Shown here one piece after another: positions 25,070-32,756 of a stretch of DNA of 64,000 nucleotides (position 1 is its first letter; each line of letters starts with the position of its first letter). The notes under the pieces are model-generated. The model had not been told where the DNA came from and made no database searches. It saw only the letters and a list, made by a program, of their open reading frames with translations. This DNA is from Candidatus Kouleothrix ribensis (GTDB lineage: Bacteria; Chloroflexota; Chloroflexia; Chloroflexales; Roseiflexaceae): contig JADKGW010000001.1 in assembly GCA_016722075.1 (NCBI GenBank), positions 2,108,001 to 2,172,000 of the forward strand. Reading direction: 5' to 3'. Position numbers and translations under genes: made by a program.

Positions 25070-26359
25070 TCAGTCGGCCGAAAGCACGCGCTCGGGCGCC
25101 GTGTGGCCCTGCTGCGCTGCGCCCAGGCGCATATGCGCCAGCTTGTTGCGCGGCCGGCCCAGCACGCGCCGTAGCGCCCAGCGGCCCACCTCGGTGCCAT
25201 AGCGCACGTAGGCCAGCGGCAGCAGACCCGGCCGCGCCAGCTGCGGGAAACGCGCCGCGAGCTCGCCAGGGTCGGGGATGAGCTGGTGGCGTAGCGCGGC
25301 GGCCTGCTCCCAGCCCGGCCGGAACCAGCGCATGTGATCGGCAATACGCAGCGGCGCCGGGTTGCAGAACGAGCACTCATAGGCGCCGCTGGCATCGAGG
25401 AACTGCAGCAGCGCGGGCGGCACGCCGCCGCGCAGCGCGGCCAGCACGGCCGGCGGCACGGCCGTGAAGTAGCGCGCCGCCAGCAGCAGCGCGGGGTAGA
25501 TCATGCGCTCGCCACGGCGCCGCCGCGCGCCCGCCACCAGTGCCTGCCAGTCGGCGTGGCTCAGCGCGCGCGCCACCAGCGCGATGTCGTGCAGGTGCAG
25601 CAGCCGCAGCCGCCGGTCGGTGATATCGCTGGTGGCATGGATCGCCAGGTGGTGCAGCAGCGTCGCCGGCGCCAGCACGCGCGCCGGCCGCCCGAGCAGC
25701 AACGAAGGCGCGCTGCCGGCCCACGCGTCGTCGGTTAGGTCGTACGCCAGGCTCAGAAAGCGCTCGTGCAGGCGCGTGTGGAGATCGAGGCTGCGCGGGT
25801 TGTCGGGGTGGTCGCCGTGCCAGTACACCACCGGCCCGCTGCCGGCCGGCAACGCAAGCGTCAGGTGCTTCCAGTGGCGCTCGCGCGGCTGGTAGCCCAG
25901 CCCGGCCAGCACCGCCAGCAGCCGGGCCTCGTCGGCCGGCCGCACCAGCAGGTCGAGGTCGCTCATGGGCCGCAGGCCCGGCTCGGCATAGTAGCCGGTG
26001 GCCAGCAGGCTACCCTTTAGCGCCAGCACCTCTACCTCGGCCGCGCGGCAGGCATCGAGCAGCGCGCCCAGCTCGCCCAGCAGCAGCGCGACGCGCTGGC
26101 CGCTGAGCTGGTGCTGCTCGGCCAGGTACGCGCGCAGGCCGGGTGGCAGCGCAGCGGCCGCCGGCGCCAGTGCGCGGTGCAGCAGCGGCGCGGCGCCATG
26201 TACCTGGATCGCCCAGCGCAAGGCCGCCCAGCCACCCGCATCCCAGCCGGCGGTCTGCGCGCGGAGATCGAGCGGCGCGCCGGCAAGCGCGGCAGCCAGC
26301 CAGCCAGCCAGCGCCTCGGTGTAGCGCGGCATGCCGGGGTAGTCGAGCTGTGGTTGCAT
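25070..26359 (-). CDS. Uncharacterised nucleotidyltransferase (NTP_transf_5-like)
   Basis: 429 aa from ATG 26359 (MQPQLDYPGM); upstream open frame is an artefact. The core has VLALKGSLLATGYYAEPGLRPMSDLDLLV (about residues 113-141), the hG[GS]-like and DxD pattern of the Pol-beta nucleotidyltransferase superfamily, followed by SLDLHTRLHERF and LLHHLAIHA. Proteins of this type accompany HprK-like kinases in exopolysaccharide and peptide-maturation loci, where they may add nucleotides or phosphates. The last ~100 residues carry two cysteines (YECSFC) and many aromatic residues and have no clear homologue in my memory. Confidence 0.78.
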   Translation of the reverse strand: MQPQLDYPGMPRYTEALAGWLAAALAGAPLDLRAQTAGWDAGGWAALRWAIQVHGAAPLLHRALAPAAAALPPGLRAYLAEQHQLSGQRVALLLGELGALLDACRAAEVEVLALKGSLLATGYYAEPGLRPMSDLDLLVRPADEARLLAVLAGLGYQPRERHWKHLTLALPAGSGPVVYWHGDHPDNPRSLDLHTRLHERFLSLAYDLTDDAWAGSAPSLLLGRPARVLAPATLLHHLAIHATSDITDRRLRLLHLHDIALVARALSHADWQALVAGARRRRGERMIYPALLLAARYFTAVPPAVLAALRGGVPPALLQFLDASGAYECSFCNPAPLRIADHMRWFRPGWEQAAALRHQLIPDPGELAARFPQLARPGLLPLAYVRYGTEVGRWALRRVLGRPRNKLAHMRLGAAQQGHTAPERVLSAD

Positions 26360-26369
26360 CAGGGGCCTC

Positions 26370-27467
26370 TCACAAACGGCGATAGATCGCCTCGAACTGC
26401 GCTGCCGTCCAGTCAGCGTCGTGTGCGCGCGCCCAGGCCTGCGCGGCGCGGCCGAGCGCCTCGCGCCGCTGATTGTCGCGCAGCAGCACCAGTGCGGCCG
26501 CCGCCAGCCCGGCCGCATCGCCCACCGGCACGGCCGCCGCCGCTGCCGGCGCCAGCTCGGCCAGTACGCCCACGGCGGTACCGACAGTCGGCAGCCCGGC
26601 GGCGGCGGCCTCGCCCACCACCACCGCCTGGCTCTCGTGGCGCGAGCTCAGCAGGTGCAGGTGCGCGGCCGCGTACAGCGGCGCCAGCTGCTCGCTCGGC
26701 AGAAAGCCATGCAGGCGCACCTGCCCCGCTAAGCCGAGCCCGGCGCACATCCGCTGCAGCGCGCCGCCCAGCGTGTCTTCGCCCACCCAGTCGAGCCGCA
26801 CGTCGGGTATCTGGTCGGCGATCAGCCGCAGCGCCTGCAGCAGCGTGGCCTGGTCTTTGACGCGGTTGATGCTCGCGATATGCAGCAGCCGCCAGGGCGG
26901 GCCGGGCGCGCGGGCCACCGGCGCGGCGAAGCGCGCGGCCTCGGCGCCGAGCGGCACGATCGCGACAGGCACGCGGCCGGCGAGCGGCCGGGCGGCATAG
27001 CGGCTGCCGGCGGTCACTACCCGCGCGAGCCGCAACGCCAGGTGTGCCTGCGTGCGCCCGCGCCAGCTGCCCTGCCCGCCATAGCCGGCCTCGGGTAGCC
27101 ACACCAGCTCGCCACCGCCAATGCTCAGCACAACCGGCACCCCCAGCCGGCGCCCGGCCAGGCCGGCCAGCACACCGCTGCTGCCGGCCCAGAAGCCGTG
27201 CAGCACATCGGGCCGGCCAATCGCGGCGAGCGCACGGCGCAGCTTTGCCCAGCGTGCGGCCGCAGGTAGCCCCGGCAGGCCGGGCCGCGCCTGCAGCGCG
27301 TGGACGCACACACTGCCGAGCATGTAGTCGTATGCCACGCCATCGAGCGCGAACACGTGTAGCTCGTGCCGGCGCGCCAGCCGCTCGGCCAGCCACAGCA
27401 GCGCCGGGATCACACGCTGCTGCCCGCTTGGGTCGAACCCGCCCGGCACCACCATGGCAATCTTCAT
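26370..27467 (-). CDS. GT4-family glycosyltransferase
   Basis: 365 aa from ATG 27467 (MKIAMVVPGGFDPSG), an N-terminus typical of GT4 enzymes. It contains RLLHIASINRVKDQATLLQALRLI at the start of the donor domain and SSRHESQAVVVGEAAAAGLP as the E-x7-E region. The acceptor domain has LSIGGGELVWLPEAGYGG. It is the first gene of the long minus-strand run, separated by 10 bp from the nucleotidyltransferase. No good promoter is visible in the 283-bp gap upstream, which holds a short GCCAACCTGC word related to the tandem tracts. Confidence 0.88.
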   Translation of the reverse strand: MKIAMVVPGGFDPSGQQRVIPALLWLAERLARRHELHVFALDGVAYDYMLGSVCVHALQARPGLPGLPAAARWAKLRRALAAIGRPDVLHGFWAGSSGVLAGLAGRRLGVPVVLSIGGGELVWLPEAGYGGQGSWRGRTQAHLALRLARVVTAGSRYAARPLAGRVPVAIVPLGAEAARFAAPVARAPGPPWRLLHIASINRVKDQATLLQALRLIADQIPDVRLDWVGEDTLGGALQRMCAGLGLAGQVRLHGFLPSEQLAPLYAAAHLHLLSSRHESQAVVVGEAAAAGLPTVGTAVGVLAELAPAAAAAVPVGDAAGLAAAALVLLRDNQRREALGRAAQAWARAHDADWTAAQFEAIYRRL

Positions 27468-27750
27468 CGTGTACTCAAGCGCACTACGGGGCAAGCCCAG
27501 GCCGAGAGCAGTCCGCAGGGGCCAGGAGGTAGCGATAGCGCCAGCCTGCCGCCGGCCAACCTGCAACGATCTTCTGGAACGCTGGATTAGTAATCAACAC
27601 AGCGTACGTAGCGCGTGGCCCCGCCGCATGCATCCGCGCGCAGCCGGTGATCGCGGCCAGACCGCCCGGCAATGTCGATTCCGAGCGTGTGCCCGCGTCG
27701 ATCGAGTATGAGGTGCCGGCAGGCGCTATAATGGACGAAAGGAGACCACC

Positions 27751-28104
27751 ATGGCCCAGTTCATGTTGCTCATCCGCGGGGGCGACGATGCGATCCGCGA
27801 TTACACGCCCGAGCAGTACCAGCAGGTGATCCAGCGCTACATCGATTGGTCGGCCAGGCTGCGCCGCGAGGGCCGCAACGGCGGCGGCGACGAGCTCAAG
27901 CCGGGCGGGAAGACGGTGCGCACACGCGACGGCCGCCCGTTCGTCGACGGGCCTTACCCCGAGACCAAAGAGGCGATCGGCGGCTACTTCCTGATTGAGG
28001 CGGCCGACCTCGACGAGGCCGCCATGATCGCTGGCGAGTGCCCGGTGCTCGGCCATGGCGGCTGTGTCGAGGTGCGCGAGATCAACGCCGGCCCCGCCGC
28101 ATAG
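27751..28104 (+). CDS. YCII-related (DGPF) protein
   Basis: A 117-aa protein opening AQFMLLIRGGDDAIRDYTPEQ, with GKTVRTRDGRPFVDGPYPETKEAIGG, the DGPF signature that names this family, and GYFLIEAADLDEA. YCII/DGPF proteins are small dimeric ferredoxin-like-fold proteins of uncertain activity. They are consistently encoded beside ECF42 sigma factors, as here, with the sigma gene 340 bp downstream on the same strand. GGAG lies 8 bases upstream of ATG; TATAAT at 27727-27732 is a plausible -10 box without a good -35. Confidence 0.9.
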   Translation: MAQFMLLIRGGDDAIRDYTPEQYQQVIQRYIDWSARLRREGRNGGGDELKPGGKTVRTRDGRPFVDGPYPETKEAIGGYFLIEAADLDEAAMIAGECPVLGHGGCVEVREINAGPAA

Positions 28105-28282
28105 AGGCCGCGCCCGGCTTCAGCCTGCGGCAGCGCAGCATGCCCGGCAGGTGGGCCAGCCTGAACCTCGTGAGATTGGCAGGTTTACGCGCTGGCCCGC
28201 GTTGCTCACATCCTGCACATGCGGCAGCCTGGTATGCGGCGGTGTACATGTTCTCATTGAGGGGTAGAGCAGGGCGACGAGC

Positions 28283-28345
28283 GCGGATAGATGGCCCGTT
28301 ATCCGCGTGTGTCCGCGCCCTCACTCCAGACGTCTGAACAGTTTC
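28283..28345. repeat. Partial copy of the 117-bp dispersed element
   Basis: ATCCGCGTGTGTCCGCG followed by CCAGACGTCTGAACAG resembles the right half of the element at 37782-37898 (GTACGTCTGAACAGGTAC end). It lies in the 340-bp gap 28105-28444 between the YCII and sigma genes, where no other feature is visible. Confidence 0.5.
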
Positions 28346-28444
28346 GCGGCGGTTATAGCGAAGCGCAGTGCGATTGAGCCAGCCTGGCATATCGCTACCA
28401 CGCGCTGCCGCAAGCAAAAAACGCCGGCCGCGCAGGCCATAGCC

Positions 28445-29692
28445 ATGAGCGATCACGCCGAAACAGACCAAATCCCACAGCTGGTCGACCACCTGTTCCG
28501 CCATCAGGCCGGCCAGGTGATCGCCATGCTGGCGCGTATGCTTGGCCCGCAGCAGCTTGATCTGGCCGAGGACGTGCTGCAAGAGACGCTGCTCAAGGCG
28601 CTGCGCCACTGGCCATACCGCGGCGTGCCAAGCAACCCGGCCGCCTGGATCACGCGCGTGGCCAAGAACCACGCGCTCGACCTGCTGCGCCGTGAGCGCA
28701 ACCACGAGCAGCCGCAGCTGGCCGAGCCGGCCGCCCCCACGCCTGCGATCGAGGCCGATGAGCTGCCCGACGATATGCTGCGGCTCATGTTCACCTGCTG
28801 CCACCCGGCGATCTCGCGCGAGGCCCGCGTGGCGCTCACGCTCAAGGCGCTCGGCGGCTTTGGCGTGCCCGAGCTGGCGCGCGCCTTCCTGGTGCCCGAG
28901 GCCACCATCGCCCAACGGCTGGTGCGCGCGAAGAAGACCATCCGCGAGCAACGCATCGCGCTCGAGCTGCCGGCCCCGCACGAGCTGCCGGCCCGGCTCG
29001 ATTCGCTGCTCGATGTGCTCTACCTGCTGTTCAACGAAGGCTACGGCGCCGCCCAGGGCGACACCCTGCTGCGCTGCGATCTGTGCGCCGAGGCCATCCG
29101 CCTGACGGCGATCGTCGTGCGCCACCCGGCCTGCGATACGCCCAGGGTCCACGCGCTGCTGGCCTTGTTTCTGCTACAGGCCGCGCGCCTACCCGGCCGA
29201 ACCGATGCCGCCGGCGACCTGCTGGTGCTCGAGGAGCAGGATCGCAGCCGCTGGGATCGCCGCCTGATCGCCCTGGGCCTGGCCGCGCTCGACCGCGCGA
29301 CCAGCGGCCCTGATCTGAGCACCTACCACCTGCAGGCCGGTATCGCCGCGCTCCACGCCGTGGCGCCTAGCTACGCCGCCACCGACTGGCCGCAGATCCT
29401 CGCGCAGTACGACGCGCTGGCCGCGATCACGCCAGACCCGGTGGTAGCACTCAACCGTGCGGTGGTGCTGGCCATAGTGGCTGGCCCAAGCGCCGGGCTG
29501 GCTGCGCTCGAGCAGATCCGCACCCAGCCGGGCATGCCGGGCTATTACCTGCTGCACGCCAGCTCGGGCGCGTTTCACCAGCGCGCCGGCCGGCCCCGGC
29601 AGGCGCTGGCCGACTACCAGCGCGCACTCGCGCTCACCGCCAACGCGGCCGAGCGCCGCTTCCTACAGCGCAAAATTGCCGAGTGCATGTAG
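28445..29692 (+). CDS. ECF42-type RNA polymerase sigma factor
   Basis: 415 aa. The N-terminal ~175 residues hold sigma region 2 (LDLAEDVLQETLLKALRHWP) and region 4 (EARVALTLKALGGFGVPELARAFLVPEATIAQRLVRAKK). The long C-terminal extension of about 230 residues (LYLLFNEGYGAAQGD, AIRLTAIV, TPDPVVALNRAVVLA, and a tetratricopeptide-like end YQRALALTANAAERRFLQRKI) is the hallmark of the ECF42 group and is needed for activity in studied members. There is no anti-sigma gene nearby; ECF42 factors are thought to be controlled through the C-terminal domain and are linked with DGPF proteins, as at 27751. Start chosen at MSDHAETDQ. Confidence 0.9.
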   Translation: MSDHAETDQIPQLVDHLFRHQAGQVIAMLARMLGPQQLDLAEDVLQETLLKALRHWPYRGVPSNPAAWITRVAKNHALDLLRRERNHEQPQLAEPAAPTPAIEADELPDDMLRLMFTCCHPAISREARVALTLKALGGFGVPELARAFLVPEATIAQRLVRAKKTIREQRIALELPAPHELPARLDSLLDVLYLLFNEGYGAAQGDTLLRCDLCAEAIRLTAIVVRHPACDTPRVHALLALFLLQAARLPGRTDAAGDLLVLEEQDRSRWDRRLIALGLAALDRATSGPDLSTYHLQAGIAALHAVAPSYAATDWPQILAQYDALAAITPDPVVALNRAVVLAIVAGPSAGLAALEQIRTQPGMPGYYLLHASSGAFHQRAGRPRQALADYQRALALTANAAERRFLQRKIAECM

Positions 29693-29782
29693 AAGCCCCG
29701 CCCCGCCCGGCCCCACATCTATCCGCTTTCCCAGCACGCTGGGCTATGTGCATACCCCCCGCTCCCAATGTTGGGGGCGGGT

Positions 29783-29887
29783 GCAGGCGGGTGCGGGCCG
29801 ATCGCATAGGCACGCGATCCACGAAAAACCCTCCACCTGAAAGGCGGGCGGCAGGCGGGTGCGGGCCGATCGCATAGGCACGCGATC
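29783..29887. repeat. Two 37-bp direct repeats
   Basis: Identical 37-bp copies at 29783-29819 and 29851-29887, beginning GCAGGCGGGTGCGGGCCGAT, 31 bp apart. They lie in the 322-bp gap between the sigma factor gene and the PLP enzyme gene, which shows no coding potential. Purpose unknown. Confidence 0.85.
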
Positions 29888-29922
29888 AACGCCCCCCCGA
29901 GAGCATCTACCCCCTGCTGGTG

Positions 29923-29931
29923 TGGTATTAT
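29923..29931 (+). promoter_or_regulatory. Extended -10 promoter before the PLP enzyme
   Basis: TGGTATTAT fits an extended -10; no consensus -35. The start codon follows at 30015, giving a leader of about 75 nt. Confidence 0.4.
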
Positions 29932-30014
29932 TGGCACGCGCAGCGCCCAGGCATTGGCGCCAGCAGCCATACGCCTGGCCCACGCTACCCTGCGGATTGC
30001 CGAAAGGAACGATC

Positions 30015-31148
30015 ATGCTTGACCCGACTCCCTATCGCAGCCTGTTTCCGATCACCGAGCGACTGGCGTTCTTCAACCACGCCGGCGTGTCGCCGCTAAA
30101 CACGCGCGCCGTCGCGGCCATGCACGAGCTTAACCAGCAGGCCGCGCACAGCTCGTTCGGCGAGCTGCGCCAGGCCACCACCGACCGGCTGAACGACCTG
30201 CGGCAGCGCTTCGCCACGCTGGTGAATGCACGCTCGATCGATGAGATTGTGCTGATGCCAAACACCGCCACCGGGGTCAACACCGCCGCGCTGAGCCTGC
30301 CGCTGCGCCCCGGCGACAACGTGCTGGTGCTCGAGGGCGACTACCCGGCCAACATCTACCCGTGGATGAATCTGGCCCACCGCGGCGTGCTGACCAAGTT
30401 CGTGCCGCAAAAGCACGGCGGCCTCGACCTCGACCTGCTGGTGTCGCGGATCGATAGCCACACCCGCGTGATCGCCATGAGCACGGTCGTATTCGCCACT
30501 GGCTTCCGCAACGACATGGTGTCGGTCGGGCGGATCTGCAAAGAGCGCGGGATCTTCTTCGCGGTCGATGGCATCCAGTCGCTCGGCGCGCTGCCGTTCG
30601 ACGTACAGGCAGCCCAGGTCGACTTCCTGTCGGCCGGGTCGCAGAAGTGGCTGCTCGGGCCGATCGGTGCCGGCTTCCTGTATGTGCGCCACGAGCTGCT
30701 CGACCAGCTGATACCCGGCGCGTACGTTGGTGCGGCCAGCACGGTCGACCCCTGGAACTTCCTGGATTATAATTTTACGCTCCAGCCCACCGCCGAGCGC
30801 TTCAGCCTCGGCTCGCAGAATTTCGTCGGCATGTACGGCCTGCACGCCAGCCTGGCGCTGATCCAGGAGGTAGGCATCGAGCAGGTGGCCGAGCGCGTGC
30901 TGATGCTCGCCGGCACCGCCATCGGCGATCTGCAGGAGCGGGGCTTCAAGCTGGCGGCCAGCACCGCGCCCGAGCACCGCTCGGGGATTGTGATTGTCGA
31001 AGTGGCCGACCCGGCCGCGACCGCCAATACCCTCGAGCAGGCCGGTATCATCTGCATCCCCCGCGGCAAGGGCGTGCGCATCGCGCCACACTTCTACAAC
31101 ACCGAGGAAGAGATCCTGCGCATCGGCCACGTGCTCGCGGCTATGTAA
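30015..31148 (+). CDS. Class V aminotransferase / cysteine desulfurase-like PLP enzyme
   Basis: A 377-aa fold-type I PLP enzyme with AFFNHAGVSPLNTRA at the N-terminus, LMPNTATGVNTAA (phosphate-binding loop), FFAVDGIQSLGALPFDV (PLP-ring aspartate) and the Schiff-base lysine in SAGSQKWLLGPIGAGFLYV (about residue 213). There is no catalytic cysteine loop of the NifS/SufS kind in the expected place, so desulfurase activity is doubtful; isopenicillin-N epimerase-like or kynureninase-like chemistry is equally possible. AAAGGAACG precedes the ATG. It is followed after 14 bp by PPK2. Confidence 0.85.
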   Translation: MLDPTPYRSLFPITERLAFFNHAGVSPLNTRAVAAMHELNQQAAHSSFGELRQATTDRLNDLRQRFATLVNARSIDEIVLMPNTATGVNTAALSLPLRPGDNVLVLEGDYPANIYPWMNLAHRGVLTKFVPQKHGGLDLDLLVSRIDSHTRVIAMSTVVFATGFRNDMVSVGRICKERGIFFAVDGIQSLGALPFDVQAAQVDFLSAGSQKWLLGPIGAGFLYVRHELLDQLIPGAYVGAASTVDPWNFLDYNFTLQPTAERFSLGSQNFVGMYGLHASLALIQEVGIEQVAERVLMLAGTAIGDLQERGFKLAASTAPEHRSGIVIVEVADPAATANTLEQAGIICIPRGKGVRIAPHFYNTEEEILRIGHVLAAM

Positions 31149-31162
31149 CAAGGAACAGATCA

Positions 31163-32005
31163 ATGCCATACGCCCACAAGATCGCCCCCGATACCAGGGT
31201 ATCGCTGGCCAAATTCGACCCAGACGACGATGGCGGGCTGAGCAAAGACGAGGGTAAGGCCCGCTTCGCCAAGCTGAACGCCGAGCTCGACCTGCTACAG
31301 GAAGAGCTCTACGCCGCCGGCACACACAGCGTGCTGATGGTGCTGCAGGGCATGGACACCAGCGGCAAAGATGGCACGATCCGCAGCGTGCTGCTGAACC
31401 TCAACCCGCAGGGCTGCCAGGTCGAGTCGTTCAAGGTGCCGACCGAGGAAGAGCTGGCGCACGATTTCCTATGGCGGGTGCATAGCGTCGTGCCGCGCAA
31501 AGGCATGTTCGGCGTGTTCAACCGCTCGCACTACGAAGATGTGCTGGTGGTGCGCGTACACGAGCTGGCGCCCAAAGCGGTGTGGAAGGCGCGCTACGAC
31601 CAGATCAACCAGTTCGAGGCGCTGCTGGCCGCCGCCGGCACGATCGTGGTCAAGTTCTACCTGCATATCAGCAGCCACGAGCAAGAGCAGCGCCTGCTCG
31701 AGCGCGAGCAGGATGTCGCCAAGGCCTGGAAGCTCTCGGCCGGCGACTGGCGCGAGCGCCAGCACTGGGATGCCTATATCGAGGCCTACGAAGACGCGCT
31801 GAGCCGCTGTAGCACGGCGGCTGCGCCCTGGTATATCGTGCCGGCCAATAAGAAGTGGTTCCGCAACCTGGCCATCAGCGAGGTGCTGGTCGATACACTC
31901 GGCACCTACCGCGACAGCTGGCGCGCCGCGCTCGAAGCCATGAGCAAGCAGCGGCTCGCCGAGCTACAGGCCTACCGCGCCGAGCCTGGCGCGAGCGGCA
32001 CCTAG
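31163..32005 (+). CDS. ppk2: Polyphosphate kinase 2 family protein (PPK2)
   Basis: A 280-aa protein with Walker A GMDTSGKDG (residues 63-71) and the Walker B/lid region FNRSHYEDVLVVRVHEL (119-135), both diagnostic of PPK2. The later VKFYLHISSHEQEQRLLERE and PWYIVPANKKWFRNLAI also match. PPK2 enzymes use polyphosphate to phosphorylate nucleotides. Its single-domain length and N-terminus (YAHKIAPDTRVSLAKFDPDD) resemble class III enzymes acting on AMP and ADP, which is family inference. It lies 14 bp after the PLP enzyme gene. Confidence 0.93.
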   Translation: MPYAHKIAPDTRVSLAKFDPDDDGGLSKDEGKARFAKLNAELDLLQEELYAAGTHSVLMVLQGMDTSGKDGTIRSVLLNLNPQGCQVESFKVPTEEELAHDFLWRVHSVVPRKGMFGVFNRSHYEDVLVVRVHELAPKAVWKARYDQINQFEALLAAAGTIVVKFYLHISSHEQEQRLLEREQDVAKAWKLSAGDWRERQHWDAYIEAYEDALSRCSTAAAPWYIVPANKKWFRNLAISEVLVDTLGTYRDSWRAALEAMSKQRLAELQAYRAEPGASGT

Positions 32006-32031
32006 TAACCTATGCGCATAAGGAGGAAGCC

Positions 32032-32685
32032 ATGTTTCAGCAGATGCTGAACGCCAGCCGGGCCGTGCTGCTGCACCCATCCGCCGCGACGTTCGAAGAG
32101 CACGAGCGCAACGATTTGCGCTGGGCGACGATCTATGTCGCGATCAGCGCAGTCGTCTCGGCCATCCTCGGCGCGATCAGCTTCGCGCTTAACCGGCCCT
32201 ATCTCGAACAGCAGATGCGCGACCTGCAAGACCGGCTCAACGGCCAGCCGCTGCCGCCGTTCGCCAACACGCTTATGGGCGGCCAGAGCCTGACCGGCAC
32301 GATTCTTATGAGCCTGGCCTTCACGATTTTTGCGTTCTTCGTATGGACCGGCCTGATCTACGGGCTTGGCCGGCTGTTCAGCGGCACCGGCGCGTTTGGC
32401 GAGCTGGCCTACGACATCGCGCTCTTCTGGGCGCCGATCGCGGTCATCCGCGGGCTGATCGGCGTGATCTCGATCGGCCCGATCGCCGCGATCGGCGGGC
32501 TGATCGGCCTGATCGTCGGCCTGTATAATGTATACCTGAGCTGGCTCAGCATTCAGTCCGGCATGAACCTGCCCGGCGGCAAGGCCGCTGCGGTGATCGC
32601 CATCCCGCTTGTGGTGCTGCTGCTGGGCTGCTGCGCGATCGTGATTGTTTCGCTCGTGGCGATTGCCAGCGTGAGCCAGAGCTGA
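32032..32685 (+). CDS. Yip1-family integral membrane protein
   Basis: A 217-aa protein with about five hydrophobic helices after a soluble N-terminal segment (QQMLNASRAVLLHPSAATFEEHERN). It includes WATIYVAISAVVSAILGAIS and the helix pair near GGLIGLIVGLYNVYLSWLSI, the layout of bacterial Yip1 (PF04893) proteins. Function is unknown. The start has a strong AAGGAGGAAGCC. It follows PPK2 by 26 bp, so it is likely the last gene of that operon. Confidence 0.75.
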   Translation: MFQQMLNASRAVLLHPSAATFEEHERNDLRWATIYVAISAVVSAILGAISFALNRPYLEQQMRDLQDRLNGQPLPPFANTLMGGQSLTGTILMSLAFTIFAFFVWTGLIYGLGRLFSGTGAFGELAYDIALFWAPIAVIRGLIGVISIGPIAAIGGLIGLIVGLYNVYLSWLSIQSGMNLPGGKAAAVIAIPLVVLLLGCCAIVIVSLVAIASVSQS

Positions 32686-32756
32686 CGCCCATGTACTGCG
32701 GCGTAACTGCCCAGGCATAGCATGCATGATGTGCGGTTGAATCGTAAGGATCGCCT

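Noticed and set aside
10040..27467. Lasso-peptide or other RiPP cluster with a visible precursor
   Set aside because: No precursor-like small gene, PqqD, transglutaminase-like protease or cyclase could be found in the gaps; only the HprK/NTP_transf_5/SPASM pieces fit, so I keep it as a hypothesis in the findings.
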